Translations under genes and position numbers: made by a program | In this document: positions 17,901 through 27,825 of the stretch, piece after piece | Layout: each line of letters starts with the position of its first letter | How positions within the stretch are numbered: the stretch's first letter is position 1 | From: Penium margaritaceum | Taxonomy: Eukaryota > Streptophyta > Zygnematophyceae > Desmidiales > Peniaceae | NCBI GenBank assembly: GCA_023375785.1 | Contig: SZWC01015061.1 | Span: 16,594 to 45,620, forward strand | Reading direction: 5' to 3' | Length of the DNA stretch: 29,027 nucleotides | Notes under the pieces: generated by a model | What the model was told of the DNA's origin: nothing | What the model saw: only the letters and a program-made list of their open reading frames with translations | The model's database searches: none

Positions 17901-18745
17901 AAAGGAGACCTTGACCTGTGGCATTGCTGACTTTACCACATTTCTCCATCGATGGTGAAGGAGATGGAAAAGAGAGAGGTGGTGCGACGTCTCCACATCA
18001 AGAGCCTTGATGCAACCAAAGAGACCGTATGTAAGCCATGTGTTGTTGGCAAAGCAACACGGCAGCCGTTCGTGGCCAAGGGGACTCGTACATTGGCAAA
18101 GTTGGCACTGGTATGCACAGATGTATGTGGACCACTTAAGAGCTCCATCGGTGGAGCGTGCTACTTCCTCACCTTCATCAATGATCACAGCCATAAAATC
18201 TATCTCTGCCCATGAAGCCAAAGAGCGAGGTCTTTGTGTGCATGCAAGAGTTTGTGGAAAATGTGGAGCGGCAGAGAGAGTTGAGGGTGAAGGCGTTCCG
18301 GAGTGACAACGATGGTGAGTATACAGGCTGCCTTGGATGGATGAAGAGAAAGGCAGTTAAAAGGCAGAAAGAAACTCCACACTCCCCGCAGCAAAACAGC
18401 GTCGCAGCGAGAGAAAATCACACAATCCTTAGCATGATGCGGTCCATGTTGAGCGACGCCAGCCTTGCACAATGGCATTGGGAAGAGGCTAGACGGACAG
18501 CGGCGTACGTCATAAATCTTACACCGACCAAGTCATTGAAGGACAACGAGAGCAAGGCGTGGAAGACACCACAAGAGGTGTGGAGCGGGAGAAAACCGAC
18601 GCTCGGTCACCTTCGCACATTTAGTTGTGTTGGAAATACGGCGGTGCACGCACGTAAGGGGCGGAGCAAGCTGGACCAACGGTGTATTTTCCTTGGGTAT
18701 GAGAGCAGAAGAAAGGCGTGCCGACTCTTTGACCCAATGAGGTAG
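17901..18745 (+). pseudogene. Integrase of element D, catalytic Glu lost
   Basis: Pre-integrase DLDLWHC (stop) and HISPSMVKEMEKREVVRRLH, then CKPCVVGKATRQPFVAKGTR (intact CxxC). The core has LVCTDVCGPLKSS (Asp 1), ACYFLTFINDHSHKIYL, a frameshift near 18214, and VKAFRSDNDGEYTGCLGWMK (Asp 2). PQQNSVAARENHTILSMMRS follows, in which the catalytic Glu of the usual VAE is Ala (GCG, 18407-18409). The C-terminal part keeps EVWSGRKPTLGHLRTFSCVG and RCIFLGYESRRKACRLFDPM. It ends at TAG 18743. Confidence 0.86.
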
Positions 18746-19200
18746 CAGATTGTGCACAGTTGCGAAGTCACGTTCAACAAGAGAAGCAGTTAGACGGACA
18801 AGAAGGAAGGTCTGTCCACGAGGGAGGAGTGGATGCCACTCCTTTAGGGAGAGATATCAGAAGATGTGAATGACGATGACCTCTTCTCAGTAGCTCCAAT
18901 TGGAAAGGATCGTCCAAGGTACAGGCGAGCGGCAGATTTTACTCCAGCTAGTTTGGATGAGGAGTCTGAAGCACTGGAGCTGGAACAATAGGCAGGGAGC
19001 CGGCCAGTGTCTCCAAGATCTCCAAGAGAGGGGGAGCAGGCGCTTGGAGAGGATGACACCGAGAGGGAACAACAGCAACAACAACCACCTCAATAGCCCT
19101 GCACGAGCAGCTGTGTGCAGAGAAGGACCAAGAGGTACGATGTTGACAAGGACATTTGGACTGGGTTTGCACAAGTCTTCTTCACACAAGAGCCTGAATC
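18746..19200 (+). pseudogene. Integrase-RT linker of element D
   Basis: In frame with integrase but interrupted by stops: IVHSCEVTFNKRSS, EDVNDDDLFSVAPIGKDRPR, ASLDEESEALELEQ, then Ser/Pro/Gln-rich sequence with EREQQQQQPPQ. It ends KRYDVDKDIWTGFAQVFFTQ. Such an acidic and Gln/Pro-rich spacer is normal here and has no separate role. Confidence 0.6.
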
Positions 19201-19520
19201 TATGAAGGAGGCACTACAACAAAAGGATGGTGCTCAGTGAGAGGGAGCGATAAAATCTAAGTTCGCCTCCCACAAGGAGAAAGACACTTGGGAGCTGGTT
19301 GACCAGCCGGAGGGTGAGAAAACTATTGGCTCCAAGTGGATCTTTCGGAAGGTGGAGCGGTACAGGGCATGGCTTGTGGCGAAAGGGTATGCCCAAAGAA
19401 AAGGGGAGCACTATGAAAAAGACTTTTGCATTGCTGGCCAAGTTTGCCTCCATTCGTAGTATCCTCTTGGTGGCAACAGCATGTGACTATGAAATCCACC
19501 AAATGGATGTGAGGCAGCCC
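19201..19520 (+). pseudogene. Reverse transcriptase of element D, N-terminal fragment
   Basis: EPESMKEALQQKDGAQ, a stop, then FASHKEKDTWELVDQPEGEK and TIGSKWIFRKVERYRAWLVA, KGYAQRKGEHYEK, a frameshift, AKFASIRSILLVATACDYEI and HQMDVR. All belong to the fingers/palm start of Copia RT. The similarity stops at 19520, before YVDD, and unrelated sequence follows. Confidence 0.85.
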
Positions 19521-19521
19521 T

Positions 19522-19847
19522 GACCAAGTGGGCCGGAAGGCCCTCCTAGACCCCCTTTCCGACGCAGATAGCGATGTAGAGGAGAAAGTTGTGGTGTTGC
19601 ATCGTGTTCTTAGTGAAGATGAGACATGAGAATTCTAGACTTGCATTCTTGAAACCTGTGACGACTGCTTCTCAACTCCAGCTTAACAAACCAAATAAAC
19701 GTGTTTCATGGGTTGTAGCACTGAAGTATGGCATGCTTCTGAGTACATTTTCCAATGCGCAACACTGAGTTTGAATACACAGCTTCCGTATGTTGAAGTT
19801 AACTTGAGTCGAGAAAACGTGCTTGGACTGATGTAACGTCAAAAGCT
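19522..19847 (+). other. Junction region with a short coding-like tail, otherwise featureless
   Basis: Directly after the D truncation a short frame reads DQVGRKALLDPLSDADSDVE, then VVVLHRVLSEDET, to TGA at 19627-19629. It could be the last exon of a gene interrupted by D, since GAGGCAG before it would serve as an acceptor, or chance. The remaining 220 bp show nothing recognisable. Confidence 0.25.
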
Positions 19848-20036
19848 ATGTGTGAAGGTTCACTGTTCACGATGGGGGACAATGGTAGTGAACAGTCTGC
19901 TGTGTCCTGGTTCGGCGGCCAAAATGGTACAACCGAATCCGAGGAGGCACACAAACGTAAGCGAGCCAAACACGATGAAGACAAGGGCAAATGGCACATT
20001 ATGCCCATTCCTTTCATGATGCACAATCTAGGAATG
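19848..20036 (+). CDS. Candidate first exon of the unknown spliced gene
   Basis: Opens with ATG at 19848, with a second ATG at 19872 (MGDNGSEQSAVSWFGGQNG). It contains a basic HKRKRAKH that could act as a nuclear localisation signal, followed by acidic and basic residues. The frame closes at TGA about 20036-20038, and no clear donor joins it in phase to the next exon, so whether it belongs to the gene is uncertain. Confidence 0.3.
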
Positions 20037-20113
20037 TGACCATGGAGGCATTAAGATGTTGCATGCCGCCAGGCATACCTTTGTTCAGTGCTCACTCCGT
20101 TGTTTCTTTGCAG

Positions 20114-20462
20114 ATATGACACCGTTCAAGGAGGAGGACGGTCCATACAAGGAGGTGAACGTGAAGACAGTGTACGCGATCGGTCTCAAGCAGTGGAGGG
20201 GCTTTAAATCTATCTTCGAGCTACTGCATGGTAGCCCAGGCACCAAGAACTGGGACAAAAATCTGAACAAGTTTGAAACAACAATTCCAGCAACTGTTTG
20301 GCTTATTCTGAAGGTCTGGGCGGCGCACAAGACGTTGAGTATGAAGCAGGCTTTGCAGCCGTTGACAACCAAGTTCACGTTGAACTTTGAGAAGTCTCTA
20401 CAGCATCCATGGGTGACTAGAAATCCTTGTTGTTGTCATGAACCTCGACTCGTTGATTTCAT
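20114..20462 (+). CDS. Candidate exon with a conserved-looking domain of unknown family
   Basis: A good acceptor TTTCTTTGCAG precedes it. ATG at 20118 gives MTPFKEEDGPYKEVNVKTVY, then AIGLKQWRGFKSIFELLHGS, NWDKNLNKFETTIPATVWLI and LKVWAAHKTLSMKQALQPLT. Its hydrophobic/aromatic pattern and codon flow look like a folded domain, not low-complexity sequence. The 3' border is uncertain; ATTTCATG/GTGAAG at 20462 is one option. Confidence 0.45.
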
Positions 20463-20977
20463 GGTGAAGACGGGCACTAAAAGCAGACGACCGGTGGCAA
20501 ATACCTGCTACAGATTAGGCTCCTGTCTTGGAATTTCAAGCTGGAGCATCCAGTTGATAAGTAGATGGATCATTTCCTGTACTTGCGACCGTTCCATAAC
20601 CGTCGAGGCCGCCGCCTAATCTGCCTTTCACTTTGTAATCATTCTCAGGAACCCCTGACAAACAGAAGATGGCCGCCATGCGACATGCAGAGTGATAGTT
20701 TTCCTCCCACAACGGATCCTCCGGTTGCATCATGTGGCAACGGCGCGGAGGCCGCTTCACAAGTATGTCTGCAATAACGTGACGCAAGCGGTTGTTGTCT
20801 GAAATCAAACCTTTTTTCACTCAAAAGGCCCGCTTTTTTGTCGCAGATCTGTGGTTCAGTACAGCACGACAAGCACATGAATATCATCATGAGGTAATTG
20901 TTTCTTTTCAGTTTGTGTCAGAAAGTCTCATTTGACCAGCACAATTTACTTTTGTGTGACATTTGCTGGTGTGGCAG

Positions 20978-22270
20978 GAAAGGTCTGTGCTCTGTGAAGC
21001 TGGATGGACGGATACACCTGTAACTTCCGTCTCAGAGCTGCTCAGAGCCTTTGGCGCCTACAAGGGTTTGGGGCAACATCCATTGTCATCAGAAGGAGGG
21101 GGCGAGCTGATGAAGGAGTACACCGCCAGCCATGAACCTCTCCCTTCAAACCTCTCCAGTATGCTCCCGGCGTTTCCATGTTTTATGAAGCTCGTGGGAA
21201 GTTCATGTGAAGAAACTCCCGCTGCCGCGCCCCCTGCATAAGCCGAGAATGCCGCGGCTGCAGCGAATGAAGTAACTGGGCCAACTGCAGCGACTGCAGA
21301 AAATGTCGAGACTGCCTTGACAGACGTGGATCCTCGGACTGATGTGCCTCTCGCAACCGAGACCGCCGTGGATCCTCCGACTGCCGCACCTCTCGCAACT
21401 GAGACTGCCGTGGATCCTCCGACTCCCGCACCTCTCGCAACCAAGACCGCCGTGGATCCTCCGACTGCCGCGCCTCTCGCAACCGAGACCGCCGTGGATC
21501 ATCCGACTGCCATGCCTGCCGCAACCGAGACTGTTACGGCTGCTGCACCTTCCACAATCGGGACTGCTTCGACTTCCGTGACTGCCGCGACTGCCATGCC
21601 TTCCGTGCCTCCTGCAACCGAGACTGGCGTGCCTCCCGCAACTGAGACTGCCACGACTGACGCGACTCCCACGCCTTACACCCCCGCGACTGCCGCATCT
21701 TATGCAACTTCCGCGACTGCCGCGACTGCCGCGTCGGCCATGCCTTCCGAGCCTCCCGCAACCGAGACTGCTGCGCCTCTAGCAATAGAGACTGCCGTGA
21801 CTGACGCGACTGAGCCGACTGCTGGGCCTTCCGGGCCTCCCGCAACCGTGGGAGTGACGACTGCCATGACTGTGGTGACTGCTGCGTCTGGAGCGGGTGT
21901 GGCGATTGTAGCAACAGCTACGACTGCCACGACTTCTGCGACTGCCACGACTTCTTTGACCCCCGAAGGAGTCGCGACTGCCACTCATACCACGCCTCCC
22001 TCAACTGCCGAGTGTGCCGCAACAGCTGCTACTGCCGAGACTGCCAAGATGAACGCAACTCCTGGCGCATCTGCAGCGAGTGACGTAATTGCAGCGAATG
22101 CCGCAATGGCTGCAACTGCCCGTACTGCCGTGACTGACGGGACTGTCCTGGCCGCTGCTGCTGCTGACGGTGACGACGGTGCTAGTCACAAGAATGGCTT
22201 CAAGAAAGAAGAAGTGGCCGATGTAATTGGATATGCAAACACTCGAACCGCCGCACAAAGCCCAGTACAG
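20978..22270 (+). CDS. Thr/Ala/Pro-rich exon with five 14-residue repeats
   Basis: The acceptor TGGTGTGGCAG and donor CAG/GTCAGT bound an open frame with one stop (TAA at 21239-21241). It starts ERSVLCEAGWTDTPVTSVSE and continues LLRAFGAYKGLGQHP. About 300 residues dominated by Ala, Thr and Pro follow, including the 14-residue unit VDPPTAAPLATETA, five times at 21329-21538. It ends KKEEVADVIGYANTRTAAQS. Such Thr/Pro-rich stretches are often disordered or O-glycosylated, but no signal peptide or anchor is visible. Strings in other frames, such as the minus-strand Arg/Ser-rich ones, are shadows. Confidence 0.5.
21329..21538 (+). repeat. 42-bp coding minisatellite, five copies
   Basis: The unit encodes VDPPTAAPLATETA. 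The five copies read with RTDV, PTAA, PTPA, PTAA and HPTAMPA variants. Their DNA blocks GTGGATCCTCCGACTGCCGC recur every 42 bp. Because the period is a multiple of three, copy-number change keeps the frame. Confidence 0.8.
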
Positions 22271-22555
22271 GTCAGTTAAGCAAGTTTGTGGTCATGACAA
22301 CGTACATGTAAGTTCTCTCATATTCATGCATACTGATCTTAGGCTCTACCTTGCAGGTAAATCCCCGAGTCACAGACAAGTTGCAAAACGAGATTGCTCG
22401 GTTGAAGCGTCAGCTAGCTCAGCGAGTGCGTGGATCAAAGTTACACAGAGCCTGAATGACCTCCATGGTCTCGGCCAGACTTTCTATGCGGACCCTGAAG
22501 CCATTGTCAAACAACGTCAGGGATCTGAAGGTAATATAATACCGAGAATTTCCAG

Positions 22556-23185
22556 AGCATGCCACAGCATTTCCAACAACTGATGGCTTTAGTGATTGCG
22601 GTTGAAGATGTGCAAAGCGCTCAAGCTGCCAACGTGAGTCAGCAACAGCTCCAGGTGAAGGTAGGTATAGCACCATTATTTCAGTATGTTTGTTGCACTG
22701 AATGCATTGCATCTTTGTGTCCGTTTTCAGAGAATCTGAGATGTCCTGATGCAGGCCAGTGGGATGTTATCAAGTACCTTCCCCAAAGAGTATACTTCTA
22801 TGGAAAGTTCGGAAAACAAAGTGTCGCCGCAGGTATGCTGCACAACAGTTATGGTCATAAGAATGTTGGCACCATCACTGCACACACACGATACTGTGGA
22901 TTTGTTGTTGTTCAGGATGAGGATAGTGAAGAAAACGGCGAGAGCCAAGCCATTGGACTGAGGAAGACAAAGGAAGGTGAGTGAATGGAAGATAATCTAT
23001 ATGCTTGTGTTCATATGAGTCACTGCATGCTTGAGCTCTTGCCCTCACTGATGTCGACGACATCCTGTTGTATTTTCCTTACAGGAGATAAAGGTGGAGA
23101 AAACCGGGTTGGCACATTCTTCACTCTTCTAGCTAAGGGGAAAAGACATCGGCGTGCTGGTGTACAGATGAGATTCAAGGAGTGA
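22556..23185 (+). CDS. Phase-consistent 3' exons of the unknown spliced gene
   Basis: Exons 22556-22660, 22755-22832, 22916-22976 and 23085-23185, with donors GTAGGT, GTATGC and GTGAGT and acceptors GATGCAG, GTTGTTCAG and CCTTACAG. Lengths 105, 78 and 61 nt and the codon split G/GA fit phases 0, 0 and 1. The joined frame is open to TGA at 23183-23185. The product starts MPQHFQQLMALVIAVEDVQS and ends in a basic tail. This is the best evidence that a real spliced gene lies here. Confidence 0.55.
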
Positions 23186-24072
23186 AGAAGGATTTTGACA
23201 GTTTGGGTATGGATTTTTTGTCATTTCATTGCCTGTCCTTACAAGGCATAAACATGTTGTGAAGTCCTGGTTGTTCCTGTGGTAAGCAGGAAAACATGAA
23301 AACCACTGTGCGTCATGAGCAAGCAAATGAAGGTACATGTGATGATTTGTTTGCAGGCCTACGTTGCATTGCACGGATGTAATACTCTTCCACCACCCAA
23401 CTGGAAGTAGTAAAAGAAACATCTCTGACATCTCATATCTGCTAGGTATGAAAACATGGGGAAATAAAGCAATAGTCCATTGAGACATGAGGTATGTCAG
23501 CTGCGGTTTCATCTCGAGAAATATTGAATCTAAATGCTGAAAGTTACACTTCTCATATAACTGTTTTTTGCACTTGTCACAAATCTGACACCTGCACCCA
23601 ATGAGGAGAACATGAAATTTACCCAATGCTAAACCCGATACCCTAAACCCAAAGTGCATTCATGAGAAAAATCTCGTTTGCAGTGTTATCACAATCGTTG
23701 ACACCTCCATTTCTCTCACCTGACAGTTACCCCCATCGCAACATTTGTGCGCATTGGTGATCAGTTCATTCAGCTTACCTCAAGGGCTGGAGTACACAAA
23801 TGCATTTATAGAGTATGACGATCACAATTCTTAGTACTTTTTGCAATTCTTTGGACTGTACGAACTGTACCTTATTACATTGATCAATTGTCCATGATTG
23901 ATGTGCATGATGGATTGGACAACATCCATGAATTGTCCCCTTCCCCCTAAGGTAAAACATCACTTGTATTAATGTCCCAATAAATCTCCACAATTCAGCA
24001 AAGTGTATGCGTATGTATGAGACACAAACCCTGCCTGTCTTGGAACACATTTCGTTGTTGGTCAAGTCCGTG
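23186..24072. other. Convergent intergenic region
   Basis: It lies between the 3' ends of the two spliced genes. An AATAAA at 23463-23468 could serve the plus-strand gene. The open frames here have no motif, and one (23775-24194) overlaps the last exon of the KDZ-like gene in another frame. I see no repeat or RNA gene. Confidence 0.45.
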
Positions 24073-24350
24073 TCATGCTCCAACGTTGTCTTCATTCGCT
24101 CCTTCCGACTCAGCCTCAGAGGCTTCCCCATCTCCATCATCACTGGCCTCCACATCACCAACGTCATCACTGACAGTATACAGATGAGCATCAACAGGCC
24201 TCACTACACGCTCCTTGTTCTTCCAAAAGTTCCACCATGCAAACACAGTGCGACACATCTCCATGAGGTTGTCGATGGTGTATGTGAAGCTCTGCACCGT
24301 GAGTTTGCGAATGAAGCGGTTGACTTGCACATTGGCAGAGGTGTTGACAC
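24073..24350 (-). CDS. KDZ-like gene, last exon
   Basis: Acceptor TGTGGTGCAG. It begins VNTSANVQVNRFIRKL, continues IDNLMEMCRTVFAWWNFWKN, and ends in an acidic tail (DDVGDVEASDDGDGEASEAE) at TGA. Phase matches exon 3. Confidence 0.6.
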
Positions 24351-24440
24351 CTGCACCACAATGACAAAAACATCAATGCACATGTTAACTTTCCACCTCG
24401 CACCACCAGTGCACATTGATTTAGGTGTCATTTAGCTTAC

Positions 24441-24933
24441 CTCAAAGGCGGGAGTACATGTCTGGACTGAAGACTGTTGAGCATGTGTGTTTCACGGCAT
24501 CCTTGTAACCCAAGTGGAATTGATCACAGAGAAGACGGGTCTGAGTCAACAACCATGGCTCCCAACTGAGGGTGTACGCATGGAGTTTGCATGCATTGTC
24601 GAAGAAGACGTACTTCAGCAGTTTTCTATGGGGGAACCGTGTCAACAGAGTGGTGAACATGTCGTTCGGGGAATCCCCATTGAACATGATGTGGAATCCG
24701 TAAATGAGAAGATGTGGACATACCACTGTGAAGATCCTGGTGGTTAACTTCCCCTCCTTTCTCCCGGCCGTCTCACTGCCACACTTGGCATCAGCTGATG
24801 CATGGATGCTTCTCCCATCTGGAGTCTCAAGTCCTTCGTACAATGGTCTCAAACATTGTTCAGGCAAACGTGGATAACACGCGGTCAGAACCTCTCGTTC
24901 TGGAGCAACGAAAGGTGAATACGGCGGATCCAC
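24441..24933 (-). CDS. KDZ-like gene, third visible exon
   Basis: Acceptor ACATTTTGCAG; 164 codons plus one base. It contains GRSIHASADAKCGSETAGRK, TTRIFTVVCPHLLIYGFHIM, RKLLKYVFFDNACKLHAYTL and LLCDQFHLGYKDAVKHTCST. It ends MYSRL, then TGA, then the split codon G/GT. A CGA-to-TGA change would explain the stop. Confidence 0.65.
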
Positions 24934-25042
24934 CTGCAAAATGTTGAAGAAAGGGAAGGGGGGGGGAGGGGGGTTGGGCTTGCAGTAAGGTAGCAAAGGA
25001 GATTGCCTGAGTCTTATGCGTCCAGAGGCTGACATGGCTTAC

Positions 25043-25369
25043 ATCAATATGTTCCTCCCATAGGCGTCGGAGTCTTTGGAGGATACTGAGGAGGCCGGGG
25101 TGCACGGAATCTCTCGCTTCTTGCCACGACTCCGGCGTCATACACCTCTTGTTTGGGACGAATATTGACCTCGTGCAGGCATCAATTGCTGACACAATCA
25201 TGGGCATTGTGTCCACCAGCGTCACCCAACAATCCATGTCCATTACGGTTGGATTGTCCAGAAAACAGATGATGTCTTCATTGGCTGCAACTGCTATGAG
25301 GGAGATCTCTGTTCCCCGAGTGCCAAACGCATTGGTTAGATGCTTGAAGTCCCCTTGGATGACGAAACA
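25043..25369 (-). CDS. KDZ-like gene, second visible exon
   Basis: Acceptor TTTCATTTCAG, donor GAT/GTAAGCC; 109 codons, phase 0 at both ends. It starts CFVIQGDFKHLTNAFGTRGT and ends LLSILQRLRRLWEEHID. No stop. Confidence 0.6.
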
Positions 25370-25466
25370 CTGAAATGAAAAATGGATGGTATTAGTACTG
25401 CATGACGAATCACCGCATCTATAGATGGAGCGGCAAGTGATTGTGAAACGGGTGATTCAGACATAC

Positions 25467-25958
25467 CGTTCGTGGGGCGCCGGGTCCCAATGACGGGATT
25501 GGTTTCTCGACCACCACATCTCGCACACGTGCCGCAACATCAAGTGCTTGACATACTTCCAGTCTTTGCAGAAGGTTATCAAGGTCTCCATGGGTGAAGA
25601 AGTCGTTGTTGAGGCAACGCAGTGCAATGCGCCCCAATGTTTTCCGTGCGCCTGAGTCGGTGACGAGATGTTTTGGCATTCTTCTTGGAGGCCTCTTGTA
25701 TCCTGATCTTAGTTGTGTGTAGAGCATGCCACCATTGTTGGAGCCGTTGCCGTTCACAAGAGAAGTTCCATCACATACCAACAATTGTGGATAGGGACCG
25801 CACTCTGAGCAACAATGACCCAATCCTTCCACTTGGATCAACCTCACAAAATGCTGCAGAGCCTTGGCAAGGATTGTACGATGAGCAAAGTTCAGGGGTC
25901 TGGTCCACATGGAGAAAGTCTTGAGGGACGCATGGATTGCTGCAACTGAGTTGCCATT
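25467..25958 (-). CDS. KDZ-like gene, first visible exon
   Basis: Open frame of 164 codons from the LTR E boundary: NGNSVAAIHASLKTFSMWTR, FAHRTILAKALQHFVRLIQV, a CxxC (CCSECG) and the DGTSL motif. SGYKRPPRRMPKHLVTDSGA and a helical segment then lead to the donor at 25466. It has no start codon of its own at the boundary, which supports truncation. Confidence 0.6.
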
Positions 25959-26952
25959 TGTTGGATTTTACATAAGCAGAACCTTTAGGAATCTTCAGAT
26001 GAGGTACTCTGATGGTTCAACTCTCTGGTACTGTACTGAATTCGTTGGTGATGAACTCTCAGTTAGGAATAATCCGCTTACACACACAGGCACTCTTGCC
26101 TTGACAATGTTACTGACTGTGCGATTCAAGAGTATGAACTGAAGGCACAGATACACGACTCGTCTCACAAGCTTTCCAACGGTACCAAGCTTGTGCAAAA
26201 TGGTTACACACAGACGAAGTAATAGGAAATACAAACCTGCAGCTACTTATCTGTCTACACTAGCTAGAAGCAGAAAAGTACAAGTATTGATGCAGTCCGG
26301 TCTCCTTGTGTCTTCACAGGATCTTCCGGACACCGCTCGATGATCCCCGATCATCGGCAGACCGAGGTTAGCGGATGCCCAGCGTCCTCGGTGCGATCCA
26401 CGAACGAGATCGTCCGGATCTGCGGTAGCTTCTTCATGACCATCGATCTGGCTCGGGCATTTATCTCACAATGATGGATCCACTGCACCTCTCAACAGCG
26501 ACGGTGCCGATCAATCCAAAACCCCCTCACAGGATGCCTGACCACAGGATCCATCTTTAGAAAGAGGAATATCTTCAGCGGTTCCTTGGTCCTTGCCACG
26601 TCAGCAGCCTCGGAGTCGAGAGGAGCTCACGCTCGCACTCTCGCCTCATCTGCCGGACCACACATCCTGTTGGTCCAAATCTTGCCGATACATATTGCTG
26701 CTGGTAGAGTTATTCCATCAGCTCCCTGGAGCTCCAATAGGAAGAGAGTAGGGCCGCTGATGGATGGATCAGTGGGACGCCTAAAGAGGCCTGCCCACAG
26801 CCATACCATCTCCGCCACAGAAGATAGACAGGGGGTGCGAGAGAGTGATAACGATCTCACTCTCGGCCCTCTTATTTTTCTTTTGTTGATGTTGTGCCGA
26901 GCCCAGTAGATCAGTGGATCAAGATGATCGAACGGTTGGTCTTTTTCCAACA
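25959..26952 (-). repeat. 3' LTR of element E
   Basis: The plus strand begins TGTTGGATTTTACATAAG and ends TTTTTCCAACA, giving perfect inverted TGTTGG/CCAACA ends. The right end is fixed by the adjacent polypurine tract. The left end is supported by the terminal match and by coincidence with the end of the KDZ-like frame. The size, 994 bp, is normal for a Copia LTR. The partner LTR is outside the window. Confidence 0.7.
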
Positions 26953-26964
26953 TTCCCCCCCTTG
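26953..26964 (-). promoter_or_regulatory. Polypurine tract of element E
   Basis: On the minus strand, CAAGGGGGGGAA directly precedes the LTR start TGTTGGAAAAAG, as expected for the plus-strand primer. Confidence 0.8.
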
Positions 26965-27099
26965 TCGATCCAGCGCTGAGGAAGTTGGAGCCGACAAGTG
27001 GAAAAAAAAAAAGAAGCCCCCCCACGAGAAGAGAGCCGGGAGGATGGGGGCGATAGAAAAAGAACAAGGCGAGGCACGGGAATGCACGGCAAAAAGAAA

Positions 27100-27212
<113 letters not shown>

Positions 27213-27656
27213 GCCAACCGAGCCTCGCTGAGAGAGAAAAAAGAGAGAAGTCCAAAGCAGCAAGACACAGGGTGTACAGTGGACCTGTGGGAACTTTGTA
27301 GCCTGGGCAACGCCCCGACGGCTGTGAGATAGACAGGTCCCAACAGCACACCCTGCCCGGACTTGGGGGAGTGGGCCCCCTCCCGCGCACCCGGCCCGCA
27401 GGGTGAGCTGAACAGGGGGCAGCCCACCCATGGGGGTCTGGAAGAGCAGAGCAAACGAGCAGATTATGGACGGAGAGAAATTGCAGTATGGAGCAGCGTG
27501 GGTCCAGCAGCGAACAGGGCAGGAGGAGAGTGATGAGGTAGTTGGCGTTATGCGAGGACCAAGGCGCGAGAGGAAAGCAAAGCGCAGGGAGAGAGAGAGA
27601 ACAGTGGCAGGCAGAAGCAAGAGGAGGTGGAGAAAACGGTCGCACGCAACCCGCGT

Positions 27657-27765
27657 CCATGCCAACGCCTCATGTGGGGGGCACGGAAGCGGGAAGCAAC
27701 GACGGTTCCACCAAGGACAATCTCCGTCCGTCCCAACGCCTCATATGGGGGGGACGGAAAGAGAG
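27657..27765 (+). repeat. Pair of imperfect direct repeats in element E 3' UTR
   Basis: CCAACGCCTCATGTGGGGGG at 27662 recurs as CCAACGCCTCATATGGGGGG at about 27734, each followed by ACGGAA. The period is about 72 bp. Confidence 0.6.
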
Positions 27766-27825
27766 AGCCAGGAACGAGCGACAGCGGGGAAGAACCGAGA
27801 ATAAGGAAAACAACGCCGAGAGGAG

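Larger units (their letters stand above)
15915..19520 (+). mobile_element. Ty1/Copia element D, 3'-truncated
   Basis: A distinct Copia lineage from A-C. It has a putative 5' LTR (15915-16597, TGTTG...CAACA), a primer-binding site, gag with an intact CCHC knuckle, protease, integrase and the first part of RT. It stops at 19520 after IHQMDVR, where the family continues into the FLNG block. There is no RNase H, polypurine tract or 3' LTR, so its 3' third has been lost. The left LTR boundary is inferred only from the TGTTG/CAACA match. Confidence 0.72.
19848..23185 (+). pseudogene. Spliced gene of unknown function with Thr/Ala/Pro-rich repeats
   Basis: I do not recognise this gene. Candidate exons: 19848-20036 (acidic/basic start), 20114-about 20462, about 20516-20762, 20847-20893, 20978-22270, 22357-22530, 22556-22660, 22755-22832, 22916-22976 and 23085-23185. 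Most have clean GT/AG borders. The last four join in phase without a stop and give a Gln-rich helix, a Ser-rich segment, an acidic stretch DEDSEENGESQ and a basic C-terminus GKRHRRAGVQMRFKE. In-frame stops at 21239 (TAA) and in exon 22357-22530 (TGA), and a 25-bp gap at 22531-22555 too short for an intron, suggest decay or a wrong exon model. AATAAA lies at 23463. It converges with the KDZ-like gene and may be cargo of the same transposon. Confidence 0.45.
24073..25958 (-). pseudogene. KDZ-type (Kyakuja-Dileera-Zisupton) transposase-like gene, 5'-truncated
   Basis: Four minus-strand exons join in phase: 25958-25467, 25369-25043, 24933-24441 and 24350-24073, with donors GTATGT, GTAAGC, GTAAGC and matching CAG acceptors. 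Exon 1 has CCSECGPYPQLLVCDGTSL, the first-Asp region typical of KDZ transposases. Exon 3 has LKYVFFDNACKLHAYTLSWE and then CDQFHLGYKDAVKHTCS, the DNAC and FH...C motifs of that family. Exon 4 has RFIRKLTVQSFTYTIDNLME, then an acidic tail ending at TGA 24073. One in-frame TGA (24442-24444) interrupts the end of exon 3. The frame runs to the edge of LTR E at 25958, so E interrupts the gene and the N-terminal part lies beyond. The family call is from motif memory. Confidence 0.6.

Noticed and set aside
21058..22258. Minus-strand Arg/Ser-rich and Ala/Val-rich frames opposite the Thr/Pro-rich exon
   Set aside because: Shadows of the 42-bp minisatellite and GC-rich Ala/Thr codons; they lack splice support, whereas the plus strand has bounded exons.
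23634..23652. Telomere-like ACCCGATACCCTAAACCC
   Set aside because: Only one exact CCCTAAA unit and no array; probably chance.
23129..24194. Minus-strand frames of 176 and 139 codons
   Set aside because: No recognisable motif; the second overlaps the acidic last exon of the KDZ-like gene in another frame, and the first overlaps the last exon of the plus-strand gene.
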